A stretch of DNA of 64,000 bases from CAVZVZ01 sp963778895 (GCA_963778895.1 CAVZVZ010000005.1:744001-808000), one strand, 5' to 3'; counted from the first letter of the stretch, positions 36,346 through 48,791 are shown. Translations and numbers: made by a program. The notes: generated from the sequence alone by a model not told the origin.

Positions 36346-36422
36346 GCTGTCGATCCTGGCACACGCGGTGCCGCGTACTGGTCGTTCAGCGCACGCTAAC
36401 CGCCGTGAACAACGCGCGGTCC

Positions 36423-38735
36423 TCACCACACATCCGCGTGTCGACCGACCAGCTCGACCGACGTCTCGAGCCGGATGTCTGCACTCGATGCGCCGATCTT
36501 CACCTCGATGGTGCCGGGCTCGACGATGCGCGCGAAGTCGACACCCACGAACGAGAGCAGATCGGCCGGAACGGTGAAGGTCACGGTGCGACGCTCCCCC
36601 GGCTCGAGCGCGACGCGCGCGAACCCCTTCAGCTCGCGCGATGGCCGCGTGATGCTTGCCACCCGATCGCGCACGTAGAGCTGGACGACCTCGTCACCCG
36701 CGCGGTCGCCGGTGTTGCGCAACCGTGAACGACACCACGATCTCGCCGTCCACCGGCACCTGCGACTCGGCCACTTCGAGGTCCGAATACTCGAAGGTGG
36801 TGTACGACAGGCCGTGACCGAACGGGAAAGACGAACCCGAAGTCGTCCTGACCGGAAAGCCCCGGGCGAGAGGCTTGTGGTTGTAGAAGATCGGCTCGGC
36901 GCCCACCGCGAGCGGGAACGACACCGTCAGCTTGCCCGACGGGTTCCGCGCGCCGGTGAGCACGTCGGCCACCACGGCCGCACCGTCCTGACCCGGGAAC
37001 CAGGCTTCGACGATCGCGGCGGCCCGCTCGGCCACGGCGCGCCAGGGTGAACGGACGACCGTTGAGCAACACGACCACCGTCGGCGTACCGGTATCGATG
37101 ACCGCCTCGACCAGGTCGGCCTGAACGCCCGGCAGTGACAGCTCACTGCGATCGGTGCCCTCACCCACGGTGCCCTGCTTGAAGTGCCCGGCCTTGTCGC
37201 CCACGACGACGAACGCCACATCGGCGGCGCGGGCCAGGTCGGCCGCGTCGGCGATCCCCGACCGGTCGTCGCTCCATGACGCCGCAACCCGGCAGATGAT
37301 CGACCACGCTCGATCGGAAGTCGATCGCGCAGTGCGTCGAGCACCGTCGGCACCTGCACGGCGTCGGCCGCTTCGCTGTAGTGGATCGACACCAAGTGGT
37401 TCTCGAAGCTGTAGTTGCCGAACAGCGCCATCACTTGGTCGGCGTTCGGACCGAGCACCGCGACCCGGCCAACGCTCGCTCGGGTCGACCGGCAACGTTC
37501 CGTCGTTCGTCAGCAGTGTCACCGACCGCTCGGCCACCTCGGTCGCCAGTGCCCGCTCGTCGGGAGTCTCCATGACGATCGCGTCCACATCGACGTAGGG
37601 ATGCTCGAACAGGCCCAGCCGGAACTTGGCTCGCAGCACCCGAGTCACGGCGCGATCGACGTCCTCGATCGCCAACAACCCACGTTCGAGCGCCGTCGGC
37701 ACCCCGGCTGGGAACTCCACCGGCGACGGCAGCTCGACGTCGAGCCCGGCACGCAAGGCCATCGCGGCCGCCGCGGGTCCGTCCTCGGCGACCCCCGCGA
37801 ACTGGTGCAGGAACGTGACCGCGCCGTAGTCGGCGACCACGAAGCCGTCGAAGCCCCACGTGTCGCGCAGGGTTTCGGTGAGCAGCCAGTGCGACGCCGC
37901 GGGTTGCTCGCCGTCGACTTCCTGGTAGCTGTTCATCACCGAGCCAGCGGCCCCGGCCTTCACCGCCATCTCGAACGGCAGCAGGAAGACGTCGCCCATC
38001 TCACGGCGACCGACGTGCGTCGGGGCAAAGTTCCGGCCCGCCTCACTGAACGAGTAGCCGGCGAAGTGCTTCAGCGTCGCGATGATCCCCGTCTTCGGGT
38101 CGTCACCCTGAAGTCCGCGCACGTACGCGGTGACCATCGAGCCGACCAGGTACGGATCCTCGCCGATCGTCTCCTCGATGCGGCCCCACCTCGGGTCCCG
38201 CGCCACATCGGCCACCGGCGCCAGGCCCTGATGCGCACCGACGCCCACGCATCTGGCGGCGGATCGCCGCCGCCGACCCGCTCGATCAACTCGGGGTCCC
38301 ACGTCGCGCCGTAGTTGAGCGGCGACGCGAACGACGTTGCGCCCTGCGCCATGTAGCCGGTGAGGCATTCCTCGTGGCAGATCGCGGGTATGCCGAGTCG
38401 CGTACCGTCGACCAGGCGACGCTGTAGCGCGTTGATGGCGGTCGCCCCGATGCGGCGCGTCGACCGGGCGGCTGCCGAGCGGTCGGGTGATCTGTCCGAT
38501 GCCGGAACGCATCGCCTCGTCGGGATCGAGTGACGACCCGAACGCCGAACCCATCACGCTCGGCGCGACCTCACCTCGTTCCGGGTCGACCTCGATCCAC
38601 ACCGCGGTCAGCTGAGCCACCTTCTCCTCGAGGCGCATGCGACCCAAAAGGTCCGCCACCCGGTCGTCGATCGAGAGGCTGCGGTCGCGGTACGGCGCGT
38701 CGTTCGGGCGGACGATCGTCGATTCCGTCGCTCAT
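36423..38735 (-). CDS. GH3 beta-xylosidase/beta-glucosidase (multiple frameshifts)
   Basis: About 770 residues, normal for GH3. The N-terminal domain has RVADLLGRMRLEEKVAQLTA, DPRWGRIEETIGEDPYLVG and LKHFAGYSFSEAGRNFAPTH, with the nucleophile Asp in GFDGFVVADYGAV. The second domain has LGPNADQVMALFGNY and VVLLNGRPFTLA, and a fibronectin-III-like C-terminus ends with RNTGDRAGDEVVQLYVRD. No signal peptide is seen, so it acts in the cytoplasm on imported oligosaccharides. It is divergent from xylA with about 60 bp between, which suggests beta-xylosidase activity feeding the xylose pathway. At least six frame breaks are present; net length is in phase. Confidence 0.9.
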
Positions 38736-38794
38736 GCACGGACCCCAGTCGAGTGAGAGGCTGGGCCCGCTGCGAGCCCAGGAGCTTTCCTACC

Positions 38795-39966
38795 ATGAGC
38801 GACCCGTACACCCCGATCCCCGACGACCGCTTCACGTTCGGTCTGTGGACGGTCGGCAACACCGGACGCGATCCGTTCGGGCACGAGGTGCGGCCACCGC
38901 TCGATCCCGTCGAGGCCGTCCATCGCCTGTCCGAGCTCGGCGCCTACGGCGTCAACTTCCACGACGACGACCTGGTGCCACCGGGCTCGAGCGCCGCCGA
39001 GCGCGAGACGATCGTCAAGCGGTTCCGCACCGCGCTCGACGACACGGGCATGAAGGTGCCCATGGCCACCACCAACCTGTTCAGCCGACCGGTCTTCAAG
39101 GAAGGCGCGTTCACCGCGAACGATCCGGCGGTGCGCCGGCTCGCGGTGCGCAAGACGTTCCGCGCCATCGACCTCGGCGTCGAGCTCGGCGCCACCGTGT
39201 ACGTCATGTGGGGCGGGCGTGAGGGTGTCGAGGCCGAGGCGGCGAAGGACATCCCGGCCGCGCTCGATCGCTACGCCGAGGCCGTGAACCTGTGCTGCGC
39301 TTACGCCCGCGAGCGCGGCTACGAGATCCGGTTCGCGCTCGAGCCCAAACCGAACGAGCCGCGTGGCGATCTTCTCCTGCCTACGGTCGGCCATGCGTTG
39401 GCCTTCGTCAACGAGCTGGAATGGCCCGAGATGGTGGGGCTGAACCCCGAGTTCGCGCACGAGACCATGTCGGGGCTCAACTTCACCCACGCCGTCGCCC
39501 AGTGTCTGTGGCAGCGCAAGCTCTTCCACATCGACCTCAACGCGCAGCGGATCGGCAAGTACGACCAGGACTTCCGCTTCGGCAGCGAAGGGCATCCGGG
39601 ACGCGTTCTATCTGGTCAAGTTGCTCGAGGACTCCGAGTGGCCCGGCATGCGCCACTTCGACGCCCACGCCTACCGCACCGACGACGCCGACGGGCGTGT
39701 GGGACTTCGCCCGCGGCTGCATGCGTACGTATCTGATCCTTCGCGAGAAGGCCGGCCGGTTCGCGGAGGACGCCGAGATCCAGGATGCACTGGCGACCGC
39801 TCGCGTCGACGCACTCCGCGTGCCCACGAGCCCCGATGGCCTCGGCCGCGAGGCCCTCGATCGGATCGCGAATGACGACGCCGACGAAGGCACGCTCGCC
39901 ACGATCGGGTACGGCCACGAGCGCCTCGACCAGCTGGTCACCGAGCTCCTGCTCGGCGTGCGCTGA
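38795..39966 (+). CDS. xylA: Xylose isomerase (two frameshifts)
   Basis: About 390 residues, the actinobacterial size. AGGAG precedes the ATG. FTFGLWTVGNTGRDPFG, YGVNFHDDDLVP (catalytic His), VYVMWGGREG, FALEPKPNEPRGD (metal ligand Glu), GLNPEFAHE, LFHIDLNAQRIGKYDQD and RHFDAHAYRTDD are the classical motifs with both metal sites intact. GGG at 39598-39600 has one base too many (EGHP joins DAFYLVKLLED), and another extra base lies near 39695; the length modulo 3 agrees. It converts D-xylose to D-xylulose and heads the catabolic-transport operon. Confidence 0.95.
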
Positions 39967-39976
39967 GCCGACGCCG

Positions 39977-41412
39977 ATGGCGAAGGTGCTCGGGGTCGAT
40001 TCGTCGACGCAGGCCTGCAAGGTCGAGGTTCGAGACGCCGACACCGGCGAGCTCTTGGCCAGCGGCCGTGCGCCCCACCCGCCCACGACACCGCCGCGTT
40101 CGGAGCAAGACCCCTGAAGCGTGGTGGCACGCCTTGGTGGACGCCGTCGCTCAGACCGGTGAACACGAGGTCGACGCGATCTCGATAGCCGGCCAACAAC
40201 ACGGCATGGTGACGCTCGACGCTTCGGGTCGTGTCGTTCGTCCGGCCAAGCTGTGGAACGACACCGAGTCGGCGGCCGACGCGGGATGGCTCCTCGACCA
40301 GCTTGCCGACGCGCAGGCGTGGGCGACCGCGTGCGGCAGCGTCCCGGTCGCCGCGTTCACGATCACGAAGTTGTCGTGGCTACATCGCAGTGAGCCCGTC
40401 GCCTGGCAGAGCATGCGCCGGGTGCTGCTGCCTCACGATTACCTGAACTACCGACTCTCGGCCGCCGCGTTCACGGATCGCGGCGACGCGTCCGGCACCG
40501 GCTACTGGTCACCCCGCGACGAGACCTACCGGTTCGATCTGCTGGCGATCGTCGATGCCGATCGCGACTGGAGCGAGGTGGTACCGCGGGTGGTCGGCCC
40601 GCGCGAAGCGCACGCCTCGGTCACGCGCACCGCAGCCGAGGAGCTGGGGCTGCGTGCCTCGCCGATCGTCGCACCGGGCACCGGCGACAACATGGCCGCT
40701 GCCCTGGGCATCGGCCTGCAGCCCGGTGACGTCGCCATGTCCCTCGGGACGTCGGGCACCGTGTTCGCCGTGGACGAGACATCCACCGCCGACGCCACGG
40801 GCGCCGTCGCCGGCTTCGCCGACGCGACCGGCCGCTTCCTGCCTCTGGTGTGCACGCTCAACGCCACCCTCGTCACGCAGGCATTCGCCGGGCTGCTCGG
40901 TGTCACCCTCGACGAGCTCGACGAGCTCGCCCTGGCCGGCTCGGCGGGGGCCAATGGACTGGTGCTGGTCCCCTACTTGGCGGGTGAGCGCACACCCAAC
41001 CGGCCCGACGCATCCGGGATCCTGTCCGGCCTTCGCTACGACACGGGTCGCGAACAGGTCGCGCGCGCCGCGTTCGAAGGCGTGGTCTGTGGCCTCCTCG
41101 ACGGCCTCGACGCGCTCGACGACGCGACCACGAATCCACACGATCAGCGCTTGTTCCTCGTCGGCGGCGGCGCTCGATCGGCGGCTTATCGCCAGATCGT
41201 CGCTGATCTGGCGCAGCCGAGAAGTGACCGTCCCTGCCGGTGACGAGTACGTGGCCATGGGCGCCTGCATCCAGGCCGCGAGCGTGTTGCACGACGCCGA
41301 CCCGATCGACGTGGTCCAGAGCTGGCAACAGGACACGGCTAGCCTCGTCCCACCGAACCCACACGTTGACCACGAGGAGATCCGAGCGGCGTACACAGCC
41401 GCACGGGGGTGA
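39977..41412 (+). CDS. xylB: Xylulokinase (two frameshifts)
   Basis: About 478 residues, 10 bases after xylA. VLGVDSSTQACKVEVRDADT is the FGGY ATP-binding start, SIAGQQHGMVTLDASG and KLWNDTESAADAGWLLDQL are substrate motifs, GTGDNMAAALGIGLQPG contains the catalytic Asp, and LFLVGGGARSAAYRQIVADL closes the ATPase fold. CCCC at 40111-40114 and CC at 41217-41218 each contain one extra base, and the length is two over a multiple of 3. It phosphorylates D-xylulose to xylulose 5-phosphate for the pentose phosphate pathway. Confidence 0.95.
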
Positions 41413-41417
41413 GAAGT

Positions 41418-42521
<1,104 letters not shown>

Positions 42522-42525
<4 letters not shown>

Positions 42526-43468
42526 CCGCACCGGTCGCACCCGAGGCACAAGAGGCCGACGCGCTCGCAACGAGCCTCGACGAACAGGCTCCTCGTGGTC
42601 CTCGCCGCGTCGGACGCCGAGCCAAGGACATCGCCCTTGCGTATGCCGTGCTCCTGCCGTCGGCGATCATCTTCGTGACATTCTTCTTCTATCCGCTCTA
42701 TCGACTCTTCTACCTCGGGCTGCACCAACAGAACCGATTCGGTACCGCCGAGCGCTACGTCGGGTTCAGTCAGTACACCGACGTGCTCTCGAGCCACAAC
42801 TTCCTCGATGGTCTTCGCATCAGCACCACCTATGTGCTCTACACGGTGCCGATCGGACTGATCCTGGGCACGCTTGCTCGCCGTCGCCGCGAACCGGCGC
42901 CTCCGCGGCATCAAGATCTTCCAGACGATCTTCGCATCGACCGTCGCGAGCTCGGTCGCGGTGGCGTCGGTCGTGTTCCTGGTCCTGATCAATCCGCAGG
43001 TCGGTTACTTCCGCGACGTCGAGCTTCTTCAGCCTCTCCAACCCCGAAACCGCCCTGCGCGGAGTGGCGTTGTCGTCGGTGTGGCAGAACCTGGGCCTCA
43101 GCTTCATCATCGTGCTGGCCGGCCTGCAAGCGGTGCCCGAGGAGCTCTACGAGGCGGCGGCCCTGGATGGCTACGGCCCCATCCGTCGGTTCTTCCGCGT
43201 CACGTTGCCGCTCATCTCGCCGACGCTCATGTTCCTCGTGGTCGTGCTCGTCATCTTCGCGTTCCAGGCCTTCGCCCAGGTCGACATCCTCACCGGTGGC
43301 GGGCCGGCCGGATCGACCGAGACACTCGTCTGGAAGATCTTCAACAGTCAGCAGCCGATCAACCAAGGCGAGGGCGCGGTGATGGCCATCGGCCTGTTCG
43401 GGATCACCTTGATCGTCACCCTCGCGCAGTTCCTGATACTCGACCGCCGGGTGCACTATGGCAATTGA
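42522..43468 (+). CDS. Sugar ABC importer permease, MalF/UgpA type (two frameshifts)
   Basis: About 315 residues; a TTG start overlaps the ATPase stop (TTGA). Six hydrophobic spans are visible after a soluble N-terminal extension (ALAYAVLLPSAIIFVTFFFY first). The coupling EAA loop is EELYEAAALDGYGPIRRFFR, where the ATPase docks. TT at 42874-42875 carries one extra base (joining GTL to LAVAANRRLRG) and a second shift lies near 43030. Forms a heterodimer with the next permease. Confidence 0.92.
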
Positions 43469-44294
43469 CGAGACACAGGCCAGTTGGAAGAAGGGCATCT
43501 GGTACGTCGGCTTGACGCTTTTGTCCATCGTGGTGCTGTTCCCGATCTACATGACCCTCGTCCGGGCGCTGTCGACGCCGGCCGTCTACGTACGCGAGGG
43601 CCAGCCGCTCTACCCAGTGTCGGTCGAGTGGAACGTGTGGAGCCGTGCGTGGGATCTGGGCAACCTCGACCAGAAGATGATCGTGAGCGCTGTCGTGACC
43701 GTGATCATCGTCGCCGGTCAGCTCGTCACGTCGACACTGGCGGCCTACGCCTTCGCGTTCCTCCAATTCCCCCTCAAGCGCGTGCTCTTCCTCGTGTTCA
43801 TGTCCACGCTCATGCTCCCGATCGAGGTGACACTCATCCCGAACGTGCAGACGATTCGTGAGCTCGGGTGGCTCAACTCGTACCAGGGACTATCGGTTCT
43901 CTTCCTGGCCACGGCATTCGGCACCTTCCTGATACGGCAAGGGTTCATGGGGGTTCCTCGCGACCTGCGGGACGCGTCGCAACTGGACGGCTACGGCCAT
44001 ATGGCGTTCTTGTGGCGAGTCGCCATCCCCATCACGCGTCCGGTGATCGCGTCCTTCGCCGTCATCTCGTTCCTCGGCGCGTGGAATCAGTACACCTGGC
44101 CCCGAGCCGTGGTCACCGAAGGCCGCTGGGAGACGATCCAGATCGGCCTCAAGTCGCTGTCGGCCGCAACGGTCGAGCAGAGCAACGTGGCGCTGGCGGC
44201 GGCCATCATCGCCTCCCTCCCCGTACTGGGCTTGTTGATCTTCCTGCAACGCCACCTGATACGCGGCCTCACGGCCGGCGCGGTCAAAGGCTGA
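43458..44294 (+). CDS. Sugar ABC importer permease, MalG/UgpE type
   Basis: 278 residues, overlapping the preceding permease by 11 bases. Six hydrophobic spans, e.g. YVGLTLLSIVVLFPIYMTLV and IIASLPVLGLLIFLQRHLI. The EAA loop is RDLRDASQLDGYGHMAFLWR. Pairs with the MalF-type subunit to make the transmembrane pathway of a CUT1-class carbohydrate importer. Confidence 0.94.
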   Translation: MAIDETQASWKKGIWYVGLTLLSIVVLFPIYMTLVRALSTPAVYVREGQPLYPVSVEWNVWSRAWDLGNLDQKMIVSAVVTVIIVAGQLVTSTLAAYAFAFLQFPLKRVLFLVFMSTLMLPIEVTLIPNVQTIRELGWLNSYQGLSVLFLATAFGTFLIRQGFMGVPRDLRDASQLDGYGHMAFLWRVAIPITRPVIASFAVISFLGAWNQYTWPRAVVTEGRWETIQIGLKSLSAATVEQSNVALAAAIIASLPVLGLLIFLQRHLIRGLTAGAVKG

Positions 44295-44309
44295 GACGAG
44301 GAGTGCATC

Positions 44310-45770
44310 GTGATCACCAAAACGTCGACCGCCCGGCCCGCCGCCGTACTGGTCGTGTTGATCCTGTTCCTTGCCTCGTGCTCGAGCAGCTCGGGTAACG
44401 GCGATAGTGCGGAGACGGCCACCGGCGAGCTCCCGACGTGCGATGTACACGCGCTCGACGACGTCACCACCCCGGTCGAGGTAGTCGTCTGGCACGGTTA
44501 CGTCGCCAAGACCAAGGACACGCTCGAGAAGTTGGCGGCGCAGTACAACGCATCTCAGAGCAAGGTGCACGTCCGGATCGAGAGCCAGGGCAACTCCTAC
44601 GACGAGCTCTGGAGCAAATATCAGCAGAGCGCCCAGTCAGGCGGGCTGCCCGCCGTGGCGATTCTCGAGGACACGTCGACCCAAGCGATCGTCGACAGTG
44701 GAACCGTGCTGCCCGCGCAGTCGTGCATCAACGCCGACAACTACGACACGAGCGACCTCGTACAGGCCGGCATCGACTACTACAGCATCAACGGCGCGCT
44801 GTATCCGGCGACGATCAACATGTCGAGCCCGCTGCTGTACTTCAACAAGAATCACTTCCGGCGCGCCGGCCTGGATCCCGACGTTCCACCCACCACGCTC
44901 GAGCAGGTTCGCGAGGACGCGCAGAAGATCAAGGATGCCGGTGTGGCGAGCACACCGGTCGTGATGAACCTCAGCTCGTGGTACATCGAGACCTGGCTGA
45001 CGGGCGCCGGCCAGCCGATGGTCGACAATCAGAACGGGCGGGGACCAGGCGAGACGACGGCCGCGGCATTCGACGACGCGGACACGCTCACGATCTACCG
45101 GTGGATCAAGCAGATGTATGACGACGGCCTGCTCCAGGCGATCCCGTTGGTGCCGGGAAAGGTCGATCATCTCTTCGCGATGCAGGCGCAGAACTCATCG
45201 ATGACCTTCGAGACGTCGACCGCGGCCACGTCCATCCAGGCCTTCCTGGCCGGTGACCAGAGCATCGCCGCGTCGCTCGGAGGTTCCGGCAACGCCGACA
45301 CCAGCGGTCTCGACATCGACGCCGCCAAGATGCCCGGACTGCAGCAGCCCGGGAGGGTTCAGATGGGCGGCGGCGCCTGGTACATGACCAACACCCAGCC
45401 GCCCGAGGTCCAAGCCGCCACGTGGGACTTCATGAAGTGGTGGAACACGCCGGCGACGCAGATCCAGTGGTACACGCAGGGCTCGTACATCCCGTTCAGC
45501 AAGGCTGCGGCCCGATCCGAGGAGGTCCGTCAGTTCTGGCAGGCGGACCAGGCCGGCCGGTGGCTCGCGCTGTCGTACCAACAGCTGACGGAGGGCGTGG
45601 ACCCGACGTGGCCCGGTCCGCTGATCGGCCCCTACTACGACGTCCGCAAAGCGGTCGAGAATGGGCTGAACGGCATCACCTTGCAGGGCAAGGATCCCCA
45701 GGAGGCGTTGACCAAGGCCGCGGACGAGGCGACCAAGGCGATCCAGAACTACAACGAGGGGAACTTCTGA
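44310..45770 (+). CDS. Sugar-binding lipoprotein, paralogue 1 of 3
   Basis: 486 residues from GTG 44310 after ACGAGGAG. The signal peptide ends in FLASCS (lipobox cysteine), then a short Ser/Gly linker. The mature part is a family 1 (UgpB/MalE-like) binding protein: VEVVVWHGYVAKTKDTLEKL, SGTVLPAQSCINADNYD and GGGAWYMTNTQPPEVQAATW. It is anchored outside the cell membrane and delivers sugar to the permeases just upstream. It shares conserved blocks along its entire length with the next two genes. Confidence 0.93.
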   Translation: MITKTSTARPAAVLVVLILFLASCSSSSGNGDSAETATGELPTCDVHALDDVTTPVEVVVWHGYVAKTKDTLEKLAAQYNASQSKVHVRIESQGNSYDELWSKYQQSAQSGGLPAVAILEDTSTQAIVDSGTVLPAQSCINADNYDTSDLVQAGIDYYSINGALYPATINMSSPLLYFNKNHFRRAGLDPDVPPTTLEQVREDAQKIKDAGVASTPVVMNLSSWYIETWLTGAGQPMVDNQNGRGPGETTAAAFDDADTLTIYRWIKQMYDDGLLQAIPLVPGKVDHLFAMQAQNSSMTFETSTAATSIQAFLAGDQSIAASLGGSGNADTSGLDIDAAKMPGLQQPGRVQMGGGAWYMTNTQPPEVQAATWDFMKWWNTPATQIQWYTQGSYIPFSKAAARSEEVRQFWQADQAGRWLALSYQQLTEGVDPTWPGPLIGPYYDVRKAVENGLNGITLQGKDPQEALTKAADEATKAIQNYNEGNF

Positions 45771-45771
45771 C

Positions 45772-47244
45772 ATGCGACACCGCACCCACCCCAGCTCCGC
45801 CGTACTCGCCGTACTGGTCGCGCTCGTGTTGCTCATCGCGGCCTGCGGCAAGAGCGGAAACGAGACCGCTTCCTCCAAGCCGGAGAACCAGCCGGCCTGT
45901 CCCGTCGACGCATTGGACCAGGCCACCGGACCGGTCGACGTCGTGCTCTGGCACTTCCTCGCCGGCGAGACGGGCGCGGCTCTCCAGCAGTTGGCCGACG
46001 AGTACAACGCCGCGCAGTCGAAGGTGCGGGTGCACGTCGAGAGCCAGGGCACGACCAACGACGAGCTCTGGTCGAAGTACCAAGCCGGCATTGCCACCCG
46101 TGACCTCCCGGCGATCGCGGTTGCCGATGACACGGTCACGGTCGACATGGTCGACAGTGGAACGGTTCTGCCGGCGCAGTCGTGCATCGATGCCGACAAC
46201 TACGACATGAGCCAGTTCTTGCAGCCGGCCCAGCAGTACTACACGATCGACGGCGTTCTCTATCCCGCCTCGGTCAATCTGTCCGGCGCGCTCCTCTATT
46301 ACAACAAGAACCACTTTCGCCGCGCAGGGCTAGACCCGAACACCACGCCCCAGACGCTCGACGAGGTGCGCGATTACGCCGAGAAGATCAAGGCGAGCGG
46401 GGTAGTCGACAAGCCCGTGATCTTGAAGGTGGGACCGCCGCTGATCGAGATGTGGCTCACCGGTGTCGGACAACCCGTGGTCAACAACGACAACGGGCGC
46501 GGCAATGACAAGACGACCGAGGCCGCGTTCGACACAGACACCACCGTCCAGCTGTACACGTGGGTGCAACAGATGCAGAACGACGGTCTCCTCACCGTCG
46601 TGCCTGACGTCCCCGGCCAGATCGACCAGTACCTCGGTTTGGCCCAGCAGAAGGCCTCGATGACGATCGAGACCTCGACCGCGGCCACGACGATCGAGAA
46701 GTTCCTTTCCGGCGACACGAGCGTTGCGCAGCAGTCGGGCAACGCCGACGCCGCCGACGCCGCCAACGTCGACCTGTCGGCCCTGGACATCGGCGCGGCA
46801 CCCGTGCCCGGGATCAACGAGGCGGGCCGGCTCCAGATGGGCGGTGGCGCCTGGTACATGACCAACACCCAGCCGCCCGAGGTGCAGGCCGCGGCGTGGG
46901 ACTTCATGAAGTTCTTCAACTCGGAGTCGAGCCAGGTCACGTGGAACCTTCGCGGTGGCTACCTCCCCTACCGCACCTCGGCCGTCGACACACCCGCGAT
47001 CCAGCAGAGTTGGACCCAGACCACGTCCGGCCGATGGCTCGCCATCGCCTACGACGAGCTCCTCCACGGGGTCGACCCCAGCTTCCCCGGACCGCTGATG
47101 GGACCGTACGACGAGTTCCGCAGGTCCCTCCGGTCATCGGTCGAGAACATGACGTTCAACGGTGCGGCACCTGCCGACGTCGTGACCCAGGCTGCGAACG
47201 AGACGACCGCCGCGCTCCAGCGCTACCAAGACCAGAACTTCTGA
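45772..47244 (+). CDS. Sugar-binding lipoprotein, paralogue 2 of 3
   Basis: 490 residues, starting one base after the first paralogue's stop. Lipobox LLIAACGK. It repeats the landmarks VDVVLWHFLAGETGAALQQL, SGTVLPAQSCIDADNYDMSQ, LLYYNKNHFRRAGLDPN and GGGAWYMTNTQPPEVQAAAW. By eye roughly half of aligned positions match paralogue 1, so the duplication is old enough for ligand divergence. An Ala/Asp-rich insertion (GNADAADAANVDLSALDIG) is unique to this copy. Confidence 0.92.
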   Translation: MRHRTHPSSAVLAVLVALVLLIAACGKSGNETASSKPENQPACPVDALDQATGPVDVVLWHFLAGETGAALQQLADEYNAAQSKVRVHVESQGTTNDELWSKYQAGIATRDLPAIAVADDTVTVDMVDSGTVLPAQSCIDADNYDMSQFLQPAQQYYTIDGVLYPASVNLSGALLYYNKNHFRRAGLDPNTTPQTLDEVRDYAEKIKASGVVDKPVILKVGPPLIEMWLTGVGQPVVNNDNGRGNDKTTEAAFDTDTTVQLYTWVQQMQNDGLLTVVPDVPGQIDQYLGLAQQKASMTIETSTAATTIEKFLSGDTSVAQQSGNADAADAANVDLSALDIGAAPVPGINEAGRLQMGGGAWYMTNTQPPEVQAAAWDFMKFFNSESSQVTWNLRGGYLPYRTSAVDTPAIQQSWTQTTSGRWLAIAYDELLHGVDPSFPGPLMGPYDEFRRSLRSSVENMTFNGAAPADVVTQAANETTAALQRYQDQNF

Positions 47245-47254
47245 GGGGGTCGCC

Positions 47255-48700
47255 GTGCACAAGTACTTGTTCCGACTCTGCGGCGTGGTGGTCGCGTTCG
47301 TTTGGCTCACCGCGGCGTGCGCGTCCAACAGCGGCACGAGTAGTTCTGCCGACGGGCAACTCCCGGACTGCCCGATCTCGGCGCTCGACTCCGTGACGGA
47401 ACCGGTCGATGTGGTCGTCTGGCACACGCAGCAGGCCAAACCGCTCGACACGCTCGAGGCGCTCGTCGATCGCTACAACCAATCACAGTCCAAGGTCCAC
47501 GTTCGTCTCGAGAGCCAGGGTTCGAGCTACGAGGAGCTCCAGCGCAAGTTCGAGGCGGCCGTGCCCACCCGCCAGCTCCCCGCGATCATGGTGTTCGACG
47601 ACACGGCGACACAGACGATGGCCGACAGTGGCGTCGTGCTCCCCGCTCAGGCGTGCGTCGACGCCGACAACTACGACATGAGCGGGTTCCTCCAGGTGGC
47701 GCGCAACTACTACACGATCGACAACGTTCTGTGGCCCGCGTCGGCCAACCTCGGGAACGTGTTGCTCTATTACAACCGGGATCACTTCCGTCAGGCCGGG
47801 CTCGATCCCGACAAACCGCCGACCACGCTCGCCGAGGTTCGCCAGGATGCCGAGGCGATCAAAGCCGCCGGCGTCGTGGACAAGCCGGTGGTGCACGAGT
47901 TCGCGTCGTGGAAGACCGAGTTCTGGCTGACCGGCGCGGGATCCGCGATGGTGAACAACGACAACGGGCGCGGCGCGGGCGACACGACGGCCGGCACCTT
48001 CACGGACAACCCGCAGGCGCTCGAACTGTTCAGCTGGTTCAAGGACATGCAGTCGGACGGCCTGCTGAACGCGATCCCGCACACGCCCGGCCAGATCGAC
48101 CAGTACCTGGCCGTGGCGAATCGCCAAGCATCGATGCTGATCGAGTCGTCGTCGTCGGCCACCTCGGTGGAGGCTTTCCTCGGCGGCAATCTCGACACCA
48201 GCAAGTTGGGCGCGACCGAGTCGGCGCAGGACGTGAGCGGCCTCGACATCGGCGCGTCGGTGTTCCCCGGGCTGTCGGCCGGCGGCAAGACACAGATGGG
48301 CGGTGCCGCCTGGTACATGACGAACACCACCCCGCCGGCAGTACAAGCCGGCGCGTGGGATTTCATGAAGTTCATGAACACGGCCGAATCGCAAGGCGAA
48401 ATGCTGACGGGCGGTTCGTACCTGCCCTACCTCGTCGCCGCGAACGACCTGCCCGCCGTGCAGCAGTTCTACTCCGGCGGGCTCTCGGGCCGCTGGCTGA
48501 AGATCGCGAATGATGAGGTGCAAGCCATCGATCCCAACTTCCCCGGGCCGTTGATCGGGCCGTACTACGACTTCCGACGCGAGGTCGAGCAGGCGCAGGA
48601 CCAACTCATGCTCGGGGGAGCGACCCCGGAGGCGGCGCTCCAACAAGCGCAGGACGGTGTGACAAAGGCTCTCGACCGGTACCACCAGGAAGGTTTCTGA
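47255..48700 (+). CDS. Sugar-binding lipoprotein, paralogue 3 of 3
   Basis: 481 residues from GTG 47255, 10 bases after paralogue 2, with GAGGGGG as ribosome-binding site. Lipobox LTAACAS. Landmarks: VDVVVWHTQQAKPLDTLEAL, SGVVLPAQACVDADNYDMSG, LLYYNRDHFRQAGLDPDKPP and GGAAWYMTNTTPPAVQAGAW. It ends the transport block of the operon. Like the others it is free of frameshifts. Confidence 0.92.
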   Translation: MHKYLFRLCGVVVAFVWLTAACASNSGTSSSADGQLPDCPISALDSVTEPVDVVVWHTQQAKPLDTLEALVDRYNQSQSKVHVRLESQGSSYEELQRKFEAAVPTRQLPAIMVFDDTATQTMADSGVVLPAQACVDADNYDMSGFLQVARNYYTIDNVLWPASANLGNVLLYYNRDHFRQAGLDPDKPPTTLAEVRQDAEAIKAAGVVDKPVVHEFASWKTEFWLTGAGSAMVNNDNGRGAGDTTAGTFTDNPQALELFSWFKDMQSDGLLNAIPHTPGQIDQYLAVANRQASMLIESSSSATSVEAFLGGNLDTSKLGATESAQDVSGLDIGASVFPGLSAGGKTQMGGAAWYMTNTTPPAVQAGAWDFMKFMNTAESQGEMLTGGSYLPYLVAANDLPAVQQFYSGGLSGRWLKIANDEVQAIDPNFPGPLIGPYYDFRREVEQAQDQLMLGGATPEAALQQAQDGVTKALDRYHQEGF

Positions 48701-48791
48701 TGGCGGCCCGACCATCCCTCGGACCGTGCGCGAAGCCACATCCGCACGTCGTGGTCTGACTTCGAGAACGTCTTTTACTACCCTGCGCGCC

